Shown: in pieces, positions 23,087 through 34,500 of the stretch
How the letters are laid out: each line of letters begins with the position of its first letter
Position numbering within the stretch: the stretch's first letter is position 1
DNA from: Amblyornis subalaris
Taxonomy: Eukaryota; Chordata; Aves; Passeriformes; Ptilonorhynchidae
Direction of reading: 5' to 3'
Assembly: GCA_018881555.1 (NCBI GenBank)
Contig: JACAXG010000170.1
Location: 372,001 to 436,000, forward strand
Length of the DNA: 64,000 nt
Program-made: the position numbers and the translations under genes
The notes under the pieces: model-generated
Told to the model about the DNA's origin: nothing
What the model saw: the letters and a program-made list of their open reading frames with translations, nothing else
Databases searched by the model: none

Positions 23087-26000
23087 CTAGAAAGTAATAT
23101 AGAAATGAAAAAGTATAAATAACAACAGAAGCAGATTAAGGAGAGGGAACACATGATCACTTTATTTCTTTTCATTTGCCTTAGCATCAAAATTTGAAAC
23201 ATCAGGCTTCTTCCTCCCATGAAACAGTTTTAACTGGATGACAACTGTAAAAATCCACAAAAAATATTTCAATTAAATAAAAAATGGGTTCTGGATACTG
23301 GTGTAAAAGCCAGCATCTCCTTGAGTGGCTCTGAGGAGCAGACTCGGGGCTGAGATGCCCCTTGTGCCCACGGACAGGGCAGCACGGCTGAGCTTGTGTT
23401 AACCCAACTTGAAATGAAATGTTCCAGCTTGACAAACCCAACTGCAGTGTTTTGAAATGCCCTGCCATAAAATATGCTGTAATCAATACCTTGATACGGA
23501 AAATATTGACTTAGAATAAAATCTGGGGGGTTTTTGGTGGGAAAAGCGATTCGTGTGCAATTTTCAATCAATTCCAAGTACAATACAGCAAAACATCTTT
23601 CTCTAAGAGCTCATCTATTGATTCAACGCCTTGTCTTTTGAAACTTTTGAAGACACACATAAAGTTCCTTTCTNCCCTGTTTTCAGGCTGTACCATCTCC
23701 AAAAGGATAATTTGTGAAATGATTTTCAGGCGAAACCAGATTTTTGCATCCTGTGTTACTCTCGGCAAACTTTAGGCCTGGCTTTCAGATCAGAGGAGTT
23801 ATTTTAATGTATCAAAGCTGATTCATTTTCTTACTAAATTTCCCTTTCCCAATATAAAGGACTGTCAGGGAACTTTAACACTCAAGTAATCAGACTTTAA
23901 ATTGCACATAAATGACTTTCCATTAGTGTTTAGGAGCTGTCAGCATGCACATCAAAAATAAACCTGCTAATTGTGATGAGAAGTTGACATCACACAGGTT
24001 GCTGGATGCNGGATTAAATTAATATTTTCATCAGGAAGGTGCTGAGACGTTTCCAAAATTACTCTTTCGTAACCAGGCAATCAGTGCTATCCCGTGGTGC
24101 AGCATCATTGTCAGTAAAAAGATTTTATTTGCCATGAAAAGTTGCTTTCCTGTACTTTTCTCTCCCCTACATTGTTGTACATAAACTGAGGAACATTCCT
24201 CCTTTGTGCCTGTGCAGGAAGTGACCCAATAAGATGGCTTTGAAGTTGCTTTTTGATAGCTAAGCTGTGTTTGATACAGTTTTCTGGATTCAAACAAAGC
24301 TTTTTGATTTAGCTAGTTTTTTCTATTCTATGCACTTAGCTTGACTCTGGATATTTTTAGAAAAATGAGTAAGATTTAGTTGTTTTTCTGCGTTATATTT
24401 GTGTGGATGAACATTGTACAACTGGAGAATGGAAGGCAGTGATATGATTCTGTTGTGGTTGCATAATTCTGTCTTTTATCATAAAACACATGATAACCAA
24501 AGGAAACCAGCTGGACAATGCCAACCAGTGCAGGCTGTGGTTTTGCAAAAAACCCAGACCGGAGTGTTTAAAGAGTACTTTTCTCTTGTTGCTCTGGCAA
24601 GTGGAGCTCTCCTGTAGTGCTGAGCTGCTGCTTGGGAGCTTTAGAACAGAAAGTGCTGACTGGGTCTGTTCAGCTCTGTGTGCATTTCAGCTCAAACTTT
24701 AGCTGCCCCTTTCACTCAGCACNTCCACCTCTGTGCTCGTACATTTTAAGGTGCCTTCAGTTCCTTTAACTCCTCCTTAGTGGATTCCTTGTCAATGCTT
24801 GCCCAGCCTCATTGGGAAGTGAATGGCTCCTCCGGCAGTGGTTCGGTGGCCCTTGGCTGCCCTCTGGCACGGTGGCTCAGACACAGCCCCAGAGGGGAGA
24901 GCCCTGACTTGTGCTTAGCCTTTGGCAGCTTTCAGGCCGCTGGTTNGGGCAGGCTGTCAGCGCACGCTGGAGCTCTTCGCTCGCTCTTCTCCAGGCACCC
25001 TGGAAGTGCCTTGTCCCGTGGGACAGGCTGGCCCTGAGGACGCTTCCTCCATGGCACCAGGCACGTTTTCCATTTGGAGGCCTTTGCTGGTGGGCCTGTC
25101 GCTGAATTCCTCTCACTGTTTCAGAATGCCCTTCGCTGGCAGCACACACAGACGCTTCCAGAGCTGGACCCTGCGGAGCGGGGGCTGGATGAGGGCACTG
25201 TCCCGGTGGGAATGCCACGTCCCCTGGATGTCAGCTCTTGCCAAGCTGTACTAAATGCTCTCTCTTCTCTGCCCATCACAGTTTTCCTTCCCAGCAGCTC
25301 TCACTGGAAATGCCAGAGGGAGTAGCAGCAGGGGGGACATTCCCATGCCCGAGCAGGAGAATGCATTCCCACGGAGTCACAAGAGGGAACGTTTCTGAGG
25401 GATAACAGGTGAGGACGTGTAGGGATCAGCTTTTCCTTTCTTCTCGTGTCTGCTGGGGCAGCCAGGACTGAGGGAAGGGAATCAGGTGCCCCCTTCAAGC
25501 AGTGACCCCCCCCAGGCTTCCCAAGGGCATGGGCAGCACATGTTGGGAACACATGTGGATCTCCTGGATGCTGCCACAAGATCCCTGCCCTCCCACAGCC
25601 TCCAGTTAATCCCTCTGCCTGACTCATTAGCCCAACAATTCCAGCTTCTTTCAATCTAAGCAGCGACCACAAATGTTCCCTGNAAGTTAGCAGGGAATGG
25701 TTTATTCAAGCAGCTCAGTTTCTTGCTTTGCCCTTAAATTTTCCCCCAGCAAATGATGGGTTTTTCCACCCATATTATTCATTTTATGTGCCGAATTATT
25801 TTAGCAAATAACTCTTGGTCTGCAGGGTACTAGAGACAGTTAACTGAGAAATTCTGGTATTCAAAGTGATTTATGTGACACATGACTCATATAGTGCAGT
25901 TTCTTCTTCCAGACTGGGAGTAATTATTAAAAAAATATCGGGTGGAGATACAGACAATACTGTACTAATTAAAAGTTTGCATTTTACAAGTTGCTTTGGT

Positions 26001-27099
26001 AAGTAATCAACTGTAAAGGTGATGAACAGCTAATATAAATACAGTCTCCATGTAATGAAACCACATCGGATGAAATATTCTTATGAACATTTATGTTTTT
26101 GGTTTTTTTCCTGGTATTTGCCTCTCACCTGGTTTACTTCTCTCCCCAGAATTGTATATTAACACTTAGGCAAGGTTAGTGTAGTTGGCAAAGAAATTTG
26201 TTCTATGCTTGTTTGTTAAACAAAAGTTAAACCAGGTTTCTGTACAGACACTTCAGGAAATGAGGGACAGTTGCCTCTGATGTATTTTTCTAGTTGATCA
26301 TACTAAAACCTTGTGCTTATTTTTGAGAACTTTTCAGCATCCAAAAAACCCAGACAGTGGTAGAGTGGTGATAATGAACATCCTGAGAGGGAAATTTGCT
26401 TAAAGTGGCTGCCATACACAAGAAAAGAAATACATTTTAATAGGTTTGTGTCCGTGTTGTAGAGATAATTTGCATACCTGATTGTGAGAAAGGCTGGAAA
26501 TGAAAGATTATTTTTGCTTGTGCTGTCTTGGTTGGAATCTGAACGATGTAAATGAAAGTGAAAAAACCCATACAAAAAAAAATAGGCTTTCATGGAGTAG
26601 ACAGCACTGCAAAACTATTTTTCAGATGCAAAAAATATACTTTGATACACTACCTAAACACCTCCCAAACAGCTGCGCTCAGTGAAACCCTGGTAGAGAC
26701 AGAGAGCAGAATGTGACCCAGTCCCAGGTAACAGAAGGGCTCTGAACAGCCTGGGCACACAGNATGCATTCTAACGCTAATTTCTCATCTATATGATGTG
26801 TAAGACCAAAAGCAAATGTGTGACTGCCTCAGGAAACAGAAAGTTGACAGAGCAAACACAGGAGGGGGATAAATGATCCTTTTTCTCCGCAATGCTGTAC
26901 TTTTGGTAAGCAGGCAAAACATTATTAAAAGAAAATAGCCTTAGCAATCCTTAATGCTGCCTTTCAGGGACACAAAGGGCTGTGCAAACACGGAGTGATA
27001 AAGCTCCTCGTGTCTCCGTGGAAAGCCCTGCGGGCAGATAAAAAGCATTATCCTTTCAAAAGGCGCATTTCAAGCACAGAGGACTCAAATGCTTTTTCC
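23087..27099. other. CDH5 upstream intron or flank, no other gene recognised
   Basis: Probably contains part of intron 1, because mammalian CDH5 has a non-coding first exon. No TATA-linked start, exon or repeat family was identified. A GC-richer interval at about 24,780-25,680 has open frames on both strands without recognisable domains. Confidence 0.4.
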
Positions 27100-27335
27100 A
27101 CGTCCTGCCGGGGAGCGGGGTCAGGAGCACCAACAGCCTCAGGTTGTGTTCTCCCGGTTCCCTCATCCCAGGGTGGGTCCTCGTGGCTCTGAGCAGCTCC
27201 CAGCCNCCGGCGCGGCGCCGGCCCGGGTGAGGTTGTTACCTGCGCTCCGAGCTCCGCTCCATCCGCGCCGCAGGGCAGGATGCCCCTCCGCTCCCGGGGC
27301 TCCCGGCGGGACACGGGCTCAGGGCACGCGGTGAC
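27100..27335. other. CpG-rich patch about 4 kb upstream of the CDH5 start codon
   Basis: GC-rich stretch with clustered CpGs (such as CGGCGCGGCGCCGGCCCGGG and CATCCGCGCCGCAGGG), in contrast to AT-rich DNA on both sides. It lies upstream of CDH5 in the direction of its transcription and could be a promoter or enhancer, or the missing non-coding exon. No convincing splice donor in the right orientation was found. A minus-strand open frame over it has a hydrophobic start but no recognisable homology. Confidence 0.35.
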
Positions 27336-27640
27336 ACCGGCAGCTGGGGACGCTGCGAACCCTAGTGACACCCAAAACAGCTGGCTGAGGAAATCGTGCA
27401 ACATTTGACTCTGAGCAATCATTTTCTTTTTGCGTGTTCAGATGTACTTCGTGTCAGGGCAGTCAGGGTGTCTCCGTGCCTTGTCACATGTCCCAGCCAG
27501 CCCTTCCTGGGAACACTGCTGCTGGTTCCTGCCCGGATTGTGGAGCTGATGGAGATGGGCCTCGTGCCTCACTCGCTACCTGGGATTGTAGTTTGGATTG
27601 TCCTCGTGTCGATTTGGTGCATCTGAGAGGTGATTTCCGC

Positions 27641-27837
27641 TGATGACTCAACAGCCTGGAGTGCAAACGCCTCCCTGGGAACTGGCTCTGAAATGCCACT
27701 TTACATGCAGGGATGGTAGCTTTCAGTAAATAGCCACNGTGATCACTAAACAATCTGGAGTGCAAATGCCTGCCTGGAAACTGACTGGAAAATCACAGCT
27801 TCTACTTGTGATAGTACCTTTGAATGAACAGACACTT
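27641..27837. repeat. 99-bp imperfect tandem duplication
   Basis: Two copies: CTGGAGTGCAAACGCCTCCC at 27656 pairs with CTGGAGTGCAAATGCCTGCC at 27755. Further on, GATGGTAGCTTTCAGTAAA pairs with GATAGTACCTTTGAATGAA at the same 99-bp spacing. Divergence is moderate. Confidence 0.75.
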
Positions 27838-28385
27838 CAGCAATATCTTAAATAAATTTGCTACTTTAAAAATACCTCCCCACACCTCTCNGTGCCGTGA
27901 GAGCACTCATGGTGTATTTGGTGCTGTTCAGCTCTTGGTGTTGATGCTGCAGCACTGCTTCAACACAGGTGAGGACATAATGCAGCACTTCTGTGTTTGG
28001 CTCCTCGTTTTTTTTTTCCCAGGGAAAAAGAGAATTAATTCTAATCTGAAATTGCTTTGTGATTTCAGCTCCACATGTCTGGTAGGTCTGGGGGAAATGT
28101 ATTAATGATTTTTTTCCTCTGTCTGTTCAGCTCACCAGAAAATTATCTCCTGGATGATACAAAATACAACTTCGTCTCGTGGGTGGATGGACTCCTCAGC
28201 CAGGAGAGATTTCTCTTTTGGAAATGAAGAAATTTGGCAGTAAAAGGCCAGTAAACACTTGCTTTGTATACACTAAGGGTTTATTGCCTTGGTGGGAAGC
28301 AGGCAGCCAAATTGGGCTCCCAGTCTTTCTGTTATCTCAGATACAGAACTGGCTAAAAAATGGGGGAGGCAAGACCTGGTTAGGC

Positions 28386-28514
28386 TTTTTTATTCTTTCT
28401 TCCTTTTTTCAAAATCTTGTTTTATCTTCCTCTTTTTTTCCCTTATCTTTTTTCTTCCTTTTTTTCCTTTTTTCTTCCTTTTTTTTTTCTTTCCTTTTTC
28501 TTTTTTTTTTTTTA
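28386..28514 (+). repeat. Polypyrimidine tract
   Basis: About 130 bases almost wholly C and T, as runs of T with scattered CC and C, ending in a T14 run. A mirror-like homopurine/homopyrimidine tract of this kind can form triplex DNA. It could also derive from an old poly-A tail read on the minus strand, but no retrogene body adjoins it. Confidence 0.85.
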
Positions 28515-31500
28515 AAGAAACAAAGCCACTCTCCAAGCTACTGAGTGAGAACTTGTGCCCTGAAGATGGGTGAGCAGCAAGAATGAACCTACCCAAAGGT
28601 CCTCCCAGAGACCCTGCCAGCCCTGCTTGCATTTTAGTGAGTGAGCTGCTGAGCCCAGGTCTGAAGAGCTGCAGGGAACGCTGAGAGAGGGCAGAGTGGG
28701 AGCTGAAAATAAATGTATGATCCATTGGTTATAAACAGAATGAGTGAGGAAGGAAGATCTCATTTGTTCCTTGCTGATAAATCTGATGGAGTTGAGAGAG
28801 TCCTGTCAGGCAGTGAAGCACCAAGGCCCAAAATCTAAAGGCAGAAGGATTTTTAACCTCTGCTGGTTTCTCTCAAGTTCTAGTTAACCTCCTCTTAACG
28901 TGCACTTTTCAAAAACTTTCAAAAACGTATTTGCAGTTTGGAGGATGCTGTGTGTGCTCCTGCATGGCTTGTATCTGATAAAGAATGGATAAAATGATTT
29001 ATGAAATTATTGAATGTGTGTTGCTGGTGTAGGCTCAGATTCAATTTCCTGTTCTCAAATACACATTTGTTTGGCTTAGATCTTGATTTACCTGTACATA
29101 GCACCTGCACAGCTCTGAATTTGGCTTCTGTTAGAATTCAAGAAAANGTCCAAAAATATTTTTTCCTGTGAAAATTTGGAAGAGATGGGCTGATAGAGCG
29201 TGCCTGGTTGTCCTGTGTTCTTTAGGTACCTGTAGCCTTCTGTTGGGTAGTGTTAGTTCAAATATGTCTGGGGATCTGAAACACTTCTGTTTGTGGAAAT
29301 GAGTCCCATACAGGATTGGATAAAATAAGAGCTGTAGAGTCTGTAAAAAAATGTGCAACTTCCACATAGGCTGAGAGATGCAAGGGCTTATTTTTTGGTT
29401 CATGTCAAAAATCTTACCCAGGGAAGTGAGCCACCCGAGAGGGACTGCTCCTCTGGGTCATGTGCACAAGATTTGATTCCTATTCTCATTTTTAATCCAA
29501 TAATTTTCCTGTCAGTCTGTAGTGACCTGGTTTTTATCTGAGCTTCTTTCTTGTAAATCTAGTAATTGAGAAGCAAATTAAATAATGTTAATGTTTCAGT
29601 TACTGGTCTGGTCTTTTCATGGGCCTTAAGGAAGCACATTTTTGGACTAGCTAAATTCATAATTCTTGAATGACTTCTGTTGTTGAAATGACATTGTTTA
29701 TCTGAGGGTTGTTTGCTGTGGTGAAGATGGCAGATGTGATGGAGGTGAAACAACACTTTGAAGTCACGAAAATGAGCAGTGACAGTGCAGACTTTCTTGT
29801 CACCACACCAGTGATGCAGGCTCACTGTTGTTTTAAAGGATGGCTGTTCTCCTTTCCCATGAGCATCCTGGGATGCCCAGCAAGAAATGCCCAGTCCTGG
29901 TAAAACTGCTGAGCTTCTGCTCAGGAGANAAACACCTGAAGGTCCATCAGAGCCACCCTCAGTACTGAGGTGAGCTCTAAGAACCTCTCTCATTCCCACT
30001 CTCAGCATGCAGATCATGTCTCATGCCAGCTGCAGAATCCCTGCCTTTGCCCATTTTCCATGATAATGTGAATTGTCATCAGAGGAGCTGCAGAGATACT
30101 TGAGAGCTGCTGATAACCAGCTGGAAATGGAGCAGACACAGTGCATGGAGCACTGAAATGTTCTGGTGCTGCTCGAGGGTTCTCACTCTGGCCTTGCTAC
30201 TGCAGTCACATAATGCTTTACTTGCCCTGAGGTATTCCCAAAATGGGTTAGGGTCCTTTGAAGAAGTGGCTTTGTCCAGTCTTTCCACGCACAAAGCCTT
30301 TGACTTCGTACACAAATATGTCAGTACAAAATACAACAAGGGATAAACTGTGCTTAAGCACAGTGCCCAGTATAAACACAGCTGCTGAAATATTTTGAAG
30401 CTCATTTGTGATTAAATTATTAAACTCGTTTTTGATGCTGTTTCATAGCAATAAATGTATTGTCATAAATAGAAAATTTTGGCTTTCTCTTAGTTGTTGA
30501 CAGCATGGGCCCCATGGAGTTTAAGATCACAAACTACTCTGCTACAGCTCTTTACAGCTCTGTTCCCTGGGAGCAGGTATATCAGGGCTGAGGGACTCCT
30601 AAGGAGCAGGAATATTCTGGTGTTCAGGGAATAGGCTCCATCCCACAAGCAGAGTTTGGGGGGTTTGGTACAGAATATTATCACCTCATCATCACTGTCA
30701 TACAGGTTCTGTGCTCTGTTGGTTTAGAGCATTCCTTTTTTAAATCAGAAAGCCCATGGTACCTATGACTGGTATGATTTATTTACTTTGCAGATGTTGC
30801 AGGGGGAAACAAACAATCAAATGACAGAACATTTGCTCTTGGCCACATATCTTTCGATGACAGTTGCCAAAAGCTGCTGAAAGCAGAGCTGTTCTGAGGG
30901 GTTAACTTTGGGTTAAATGCAGCCCTTCTGCTCTGAAGGCAGCTGATAAGATGGGTGGGATAACCCTGCACGCATAGTTTGGAACTGCAGACATTTCCCC
31001 TTCTGAATTCCTTGTCCAAAATAAAAAGTTAAGAGGAAGATATCTCCCATCCGGATTAATTATTGATAAAGACAGATGCTGGGAATAGTGATGAAGAGCC
31101 AGTGCTGCAGACAGGCACAGAACTTACTCCCTTCTTTGAATCCAAAAGCTACTTTCAGGGATGATCAGGAGCATTCCCGCTGGGAAGGGGCTCTCTGTCA
31201 GTCTCAGCGACACGTTTGCCTGGCTGTACATCCAGCTTTTTTCTCCCTTGCTCTGAGCCAATTTCCTTTTGCTCATCCCAAGCTGAGGTGGCTCCAGCAG
31301 GAGNGACAGAGGTGCAGGTGTCTCACTGGGCCCCCCTCACCCCCAGCACCCCCCTCACTCCGATGGTGTTTGATTTTTGGGGAGCAGGGGGGACGAGGGA
31401 ATCCTCCAAAAATTATTTGCTCACCACTTGAGTGCATAAGTGCAATAATTTGGGCACACTGGAGGTGTTTGTGATCATTAAAAATGCTTTCTCAAGCCCC

Positions 31501-34500
31501 TCTGCCCAGCAGCTTTGCTGCCTACAGTAACTCATGTGCCCCTTTCGGGCTGGCTCTGTTCTGTGCTTCCCCTGCTGAGCTCAGCTCTGCACAGAGGTTG
31601 GCTNGAGCTGCCTCTGGCTGGTTCAGAGTTTGGCCAAGCTGAAGCCAAACAAGGCACACATAAGAATAATGCATTGAAGAGCTTTCCCTGCTTCCCCTTT
31701 GCTTCCAGATAAATCCTNAATGTCAGAGAGGCTTCCCAGCCCTGAGCTCCAGCTGAGTCCCTCTCATCAAGGAAAAGTCCCTCTCCTTTGAGGAACCACT
31801 TGCAATAAATACGATTTTTTTGAAAGTACAATGTAGCTGTGTTTACAGCAGATAAGATTTATTTTTTTTCAGCTTTGCCTTTACCAAAAGCTCCAGAGCA
31901 ACAATATCTGCCTGGAACACGAGCATCGTGCCCAGGTCTCAGTAATTGATATTTACTGCACTAACAGTAACATGCAGCAGGGAAACCATGTTTAGCTGGC
32001 TGTGTGTGCTCATTCCTTTGTCCAGGGTACTCTCTTGGGTAACTGAATGCATTAGTATTTCCTCTGAAAATTAATTTTTTGGCAGATAAAGAAAGCATGT
32101 ACATATACATAAATCTCTTGCTTTCTGTCTGGGCAAGAGGCTAAAAAAACAGGGTGTGTCTGGGTAGGTTTTGTTTAGTGTTCAGTGTTTTTCTCCCTTT
32201 TTAAAATGTCTAATTCAAATGTCAGTTCATTCTTCTCTATTTCCTGCCCTTATTCAAGGACTTCTAGACCAGGTTTAATGAACTTTAAGACCTTTTATGC
32301 CCATCCCTATAGTTACAGTCCTTTCCTGGAACATTTCCATTGTTATAATCNCCACGTGTTGTGAGATGATGCAAATGATATTATTACTGTTCTTGNGAAT
32401 TTACAATGAGCCTTTCAATAGTTTTAGTTACAGCTTAGCTCTTATCAGGAAAATTTCATCCTTAAATCAAAATAAAACCAGGGAAGCAAATTTCCAGTTT
32501 AATGTGGTGATAAAGGGAAGCTGGAGAGCCTGAAAATTCAGGCCTCAGACACAGGGAAGTTTAAAAAGACGAGGAAAGCTGTTGTAAGTTGTGTGAGTCT
32601 TTTCTGTGTGGATTTGTTTCTATGTGGGCATGACTGTGATTCAACAAAGATATTCCCTAAGATGAGGTGGGATTTTTTTTCCCCTTTAGTGGTGTGTAAG
32701 TGGAACATTTATTTGAGTTCATGTTTTAATCATGGCCACTGAAAACCCCTTTATTGTGTGAACGCGCCCTTCCTCTTCATTTAAAAAGCTGAAGATCAGT
32801 CCACATTCAGCAGGTGACACAGCTCAGCATTTCCCAGCAGGGAAATGAGGCAATGTATTCCACAGGGAGACGTGCCCCTTTCTTCCTGTTTGGGACTGAA
32901 GTCATGTCCAAGTGCAATTCAGGAATTCAGTATCTGTTCGAGTCCCAAACTTTCCAAGGCTGCTGCTGGCCAGTGCAGGGTACACAGCAAACGTGTTTGG
33001 TAAATGGTGCTGCAGAGGATGGAGCTCTGTGACAGCTCTGTCCATGTCAAGGTCANGTTATTGTCTTTGTAAAACGAACTCACTGCAAAAACTAGTCCAG
33101 CTTTTGGTGCTCTCTGCTTTCTGCCCTCACTTCTGAATTCGTGTGCTGGATCAGTCTCTTAGGTGGAGTCACTGGCAATCTGAATGATACTAAAATNTGC
33201 AATATTTGTTTATGCTTTAATGAAAGCCTAAACCCCTAAATTAACAGGACTGAGCAAACAGCCAATATGCACTAATTCATTGTAGGTTTGAGTTCCTAGA
33301 GGAGGTGGTGAAAAGTCTGACACACTATTCGTAGTATNGATTGCTTGGCCCAATCCTAACATAGAATCATAGAATTGTTAAGGTTGGAAAAGACCTTTAA
33401 GATCATCAAGTCATGAGTAAACTGGTTCTCTTGCAGATAGACCAAATATATCTGAAAGATAATGACAGCAAAAGGCAGAAAGATAATGCAAATCTCATCT
33501 GAATTCAGGTCTAGGGCTGCAGCTGGAGGGGGGGAGTATCCCACAAAAAGAATGGAGAAGCCAACCTAGAGCTCTGTGCCAGTGGGGATTCTGCTGATGG
33601 AGCTGAGCCTGTCACAGGAACAATTCCCATCAATGGCAGGATTTCCTATCATTTGCATGACAGCAACACCAGGCCCTTGCTCTGCTCGAGTGATGCGTGG
33701 TAGGGTGGGCTCTGGGCTCCTCCAGGATTCCCAGAGCACAGATTCAGAGCAGATAGCATCATAAAAGGAAGGGGAAAAGGAAGACTGGTCCTACCAAAGC
33801 ACTGCTGAGAAATGTGGACAAAGGCAGGAGAAGGAACGCAACTGTATCCTCCAGACAGGAGTGGAAGTGAATTTCCCTTCCCATCGTCATCACAATGAGG
33901 CCCAGGGCCCGTGTGTGCTGCAGATAAACTCACCTTGTGCCTGGTGAGCTTGGCCAGGTGTCAGCNGCACCATTCCAGATGGTGCTGGTGGAACCGGGGA
34001 GGGATGAGGATGCCCAGAAATGGGTGACTGCAGCNGGGACAAAGCCAGGTGGGCTCCTGCTGGTTTGTGGCTTTTGAACAGAACANGTAACAGAAACAGG
34101 GGCTCTCTCACCCCGTGTTGTGCCAGAGGATGCTGGTGAAATTGGACAGGAACAGAAGGGTCCTGGTGAGAACCTGACAGGGACGATTAAACTGACCCCT
34201 TTGGGTTTTCAAAATGAGGAATTTGAAACATTTCTGCTTTTTTGCTTACCTCTAACTACGATGGTGCTCTGTAAGTCCTTGCATTTCAGATAGCAACGTT
34301 AGGGCAGAAGAACACTCTTTCCTCACTGCTCTTTGGGAAGGTACCTGTGCAATTTCTGGAATTTGTCCACATAATCATGCCTGCCTGTTTCTAAAATATC
34401 AGTAATTTTCCACTATAAGTTCTGGACTTTCATGGGTACTACTCAAAAAAGCTTTCACGTGCAGCTGCTAATCTTTTGTCAGAGTTTTGCTCTCTGTCAC

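Noticed and set aside
23074..23220. N-terminal extension of CDH5 upstream of the chosen ATG
   Set aside because: The extra sequence lies upstream of a 3' splice site (intron) and has no cadherin similarity. The chosen ATG begins a good signal peptide.
27048..27422. 124-residue minus-strand frame with a hydrophobic, signal-peptide-like segment
   Set aside because: It lies over a CpG-rich patch where stops are rare, has no homology I recognise, and no splice or promoter evidence.
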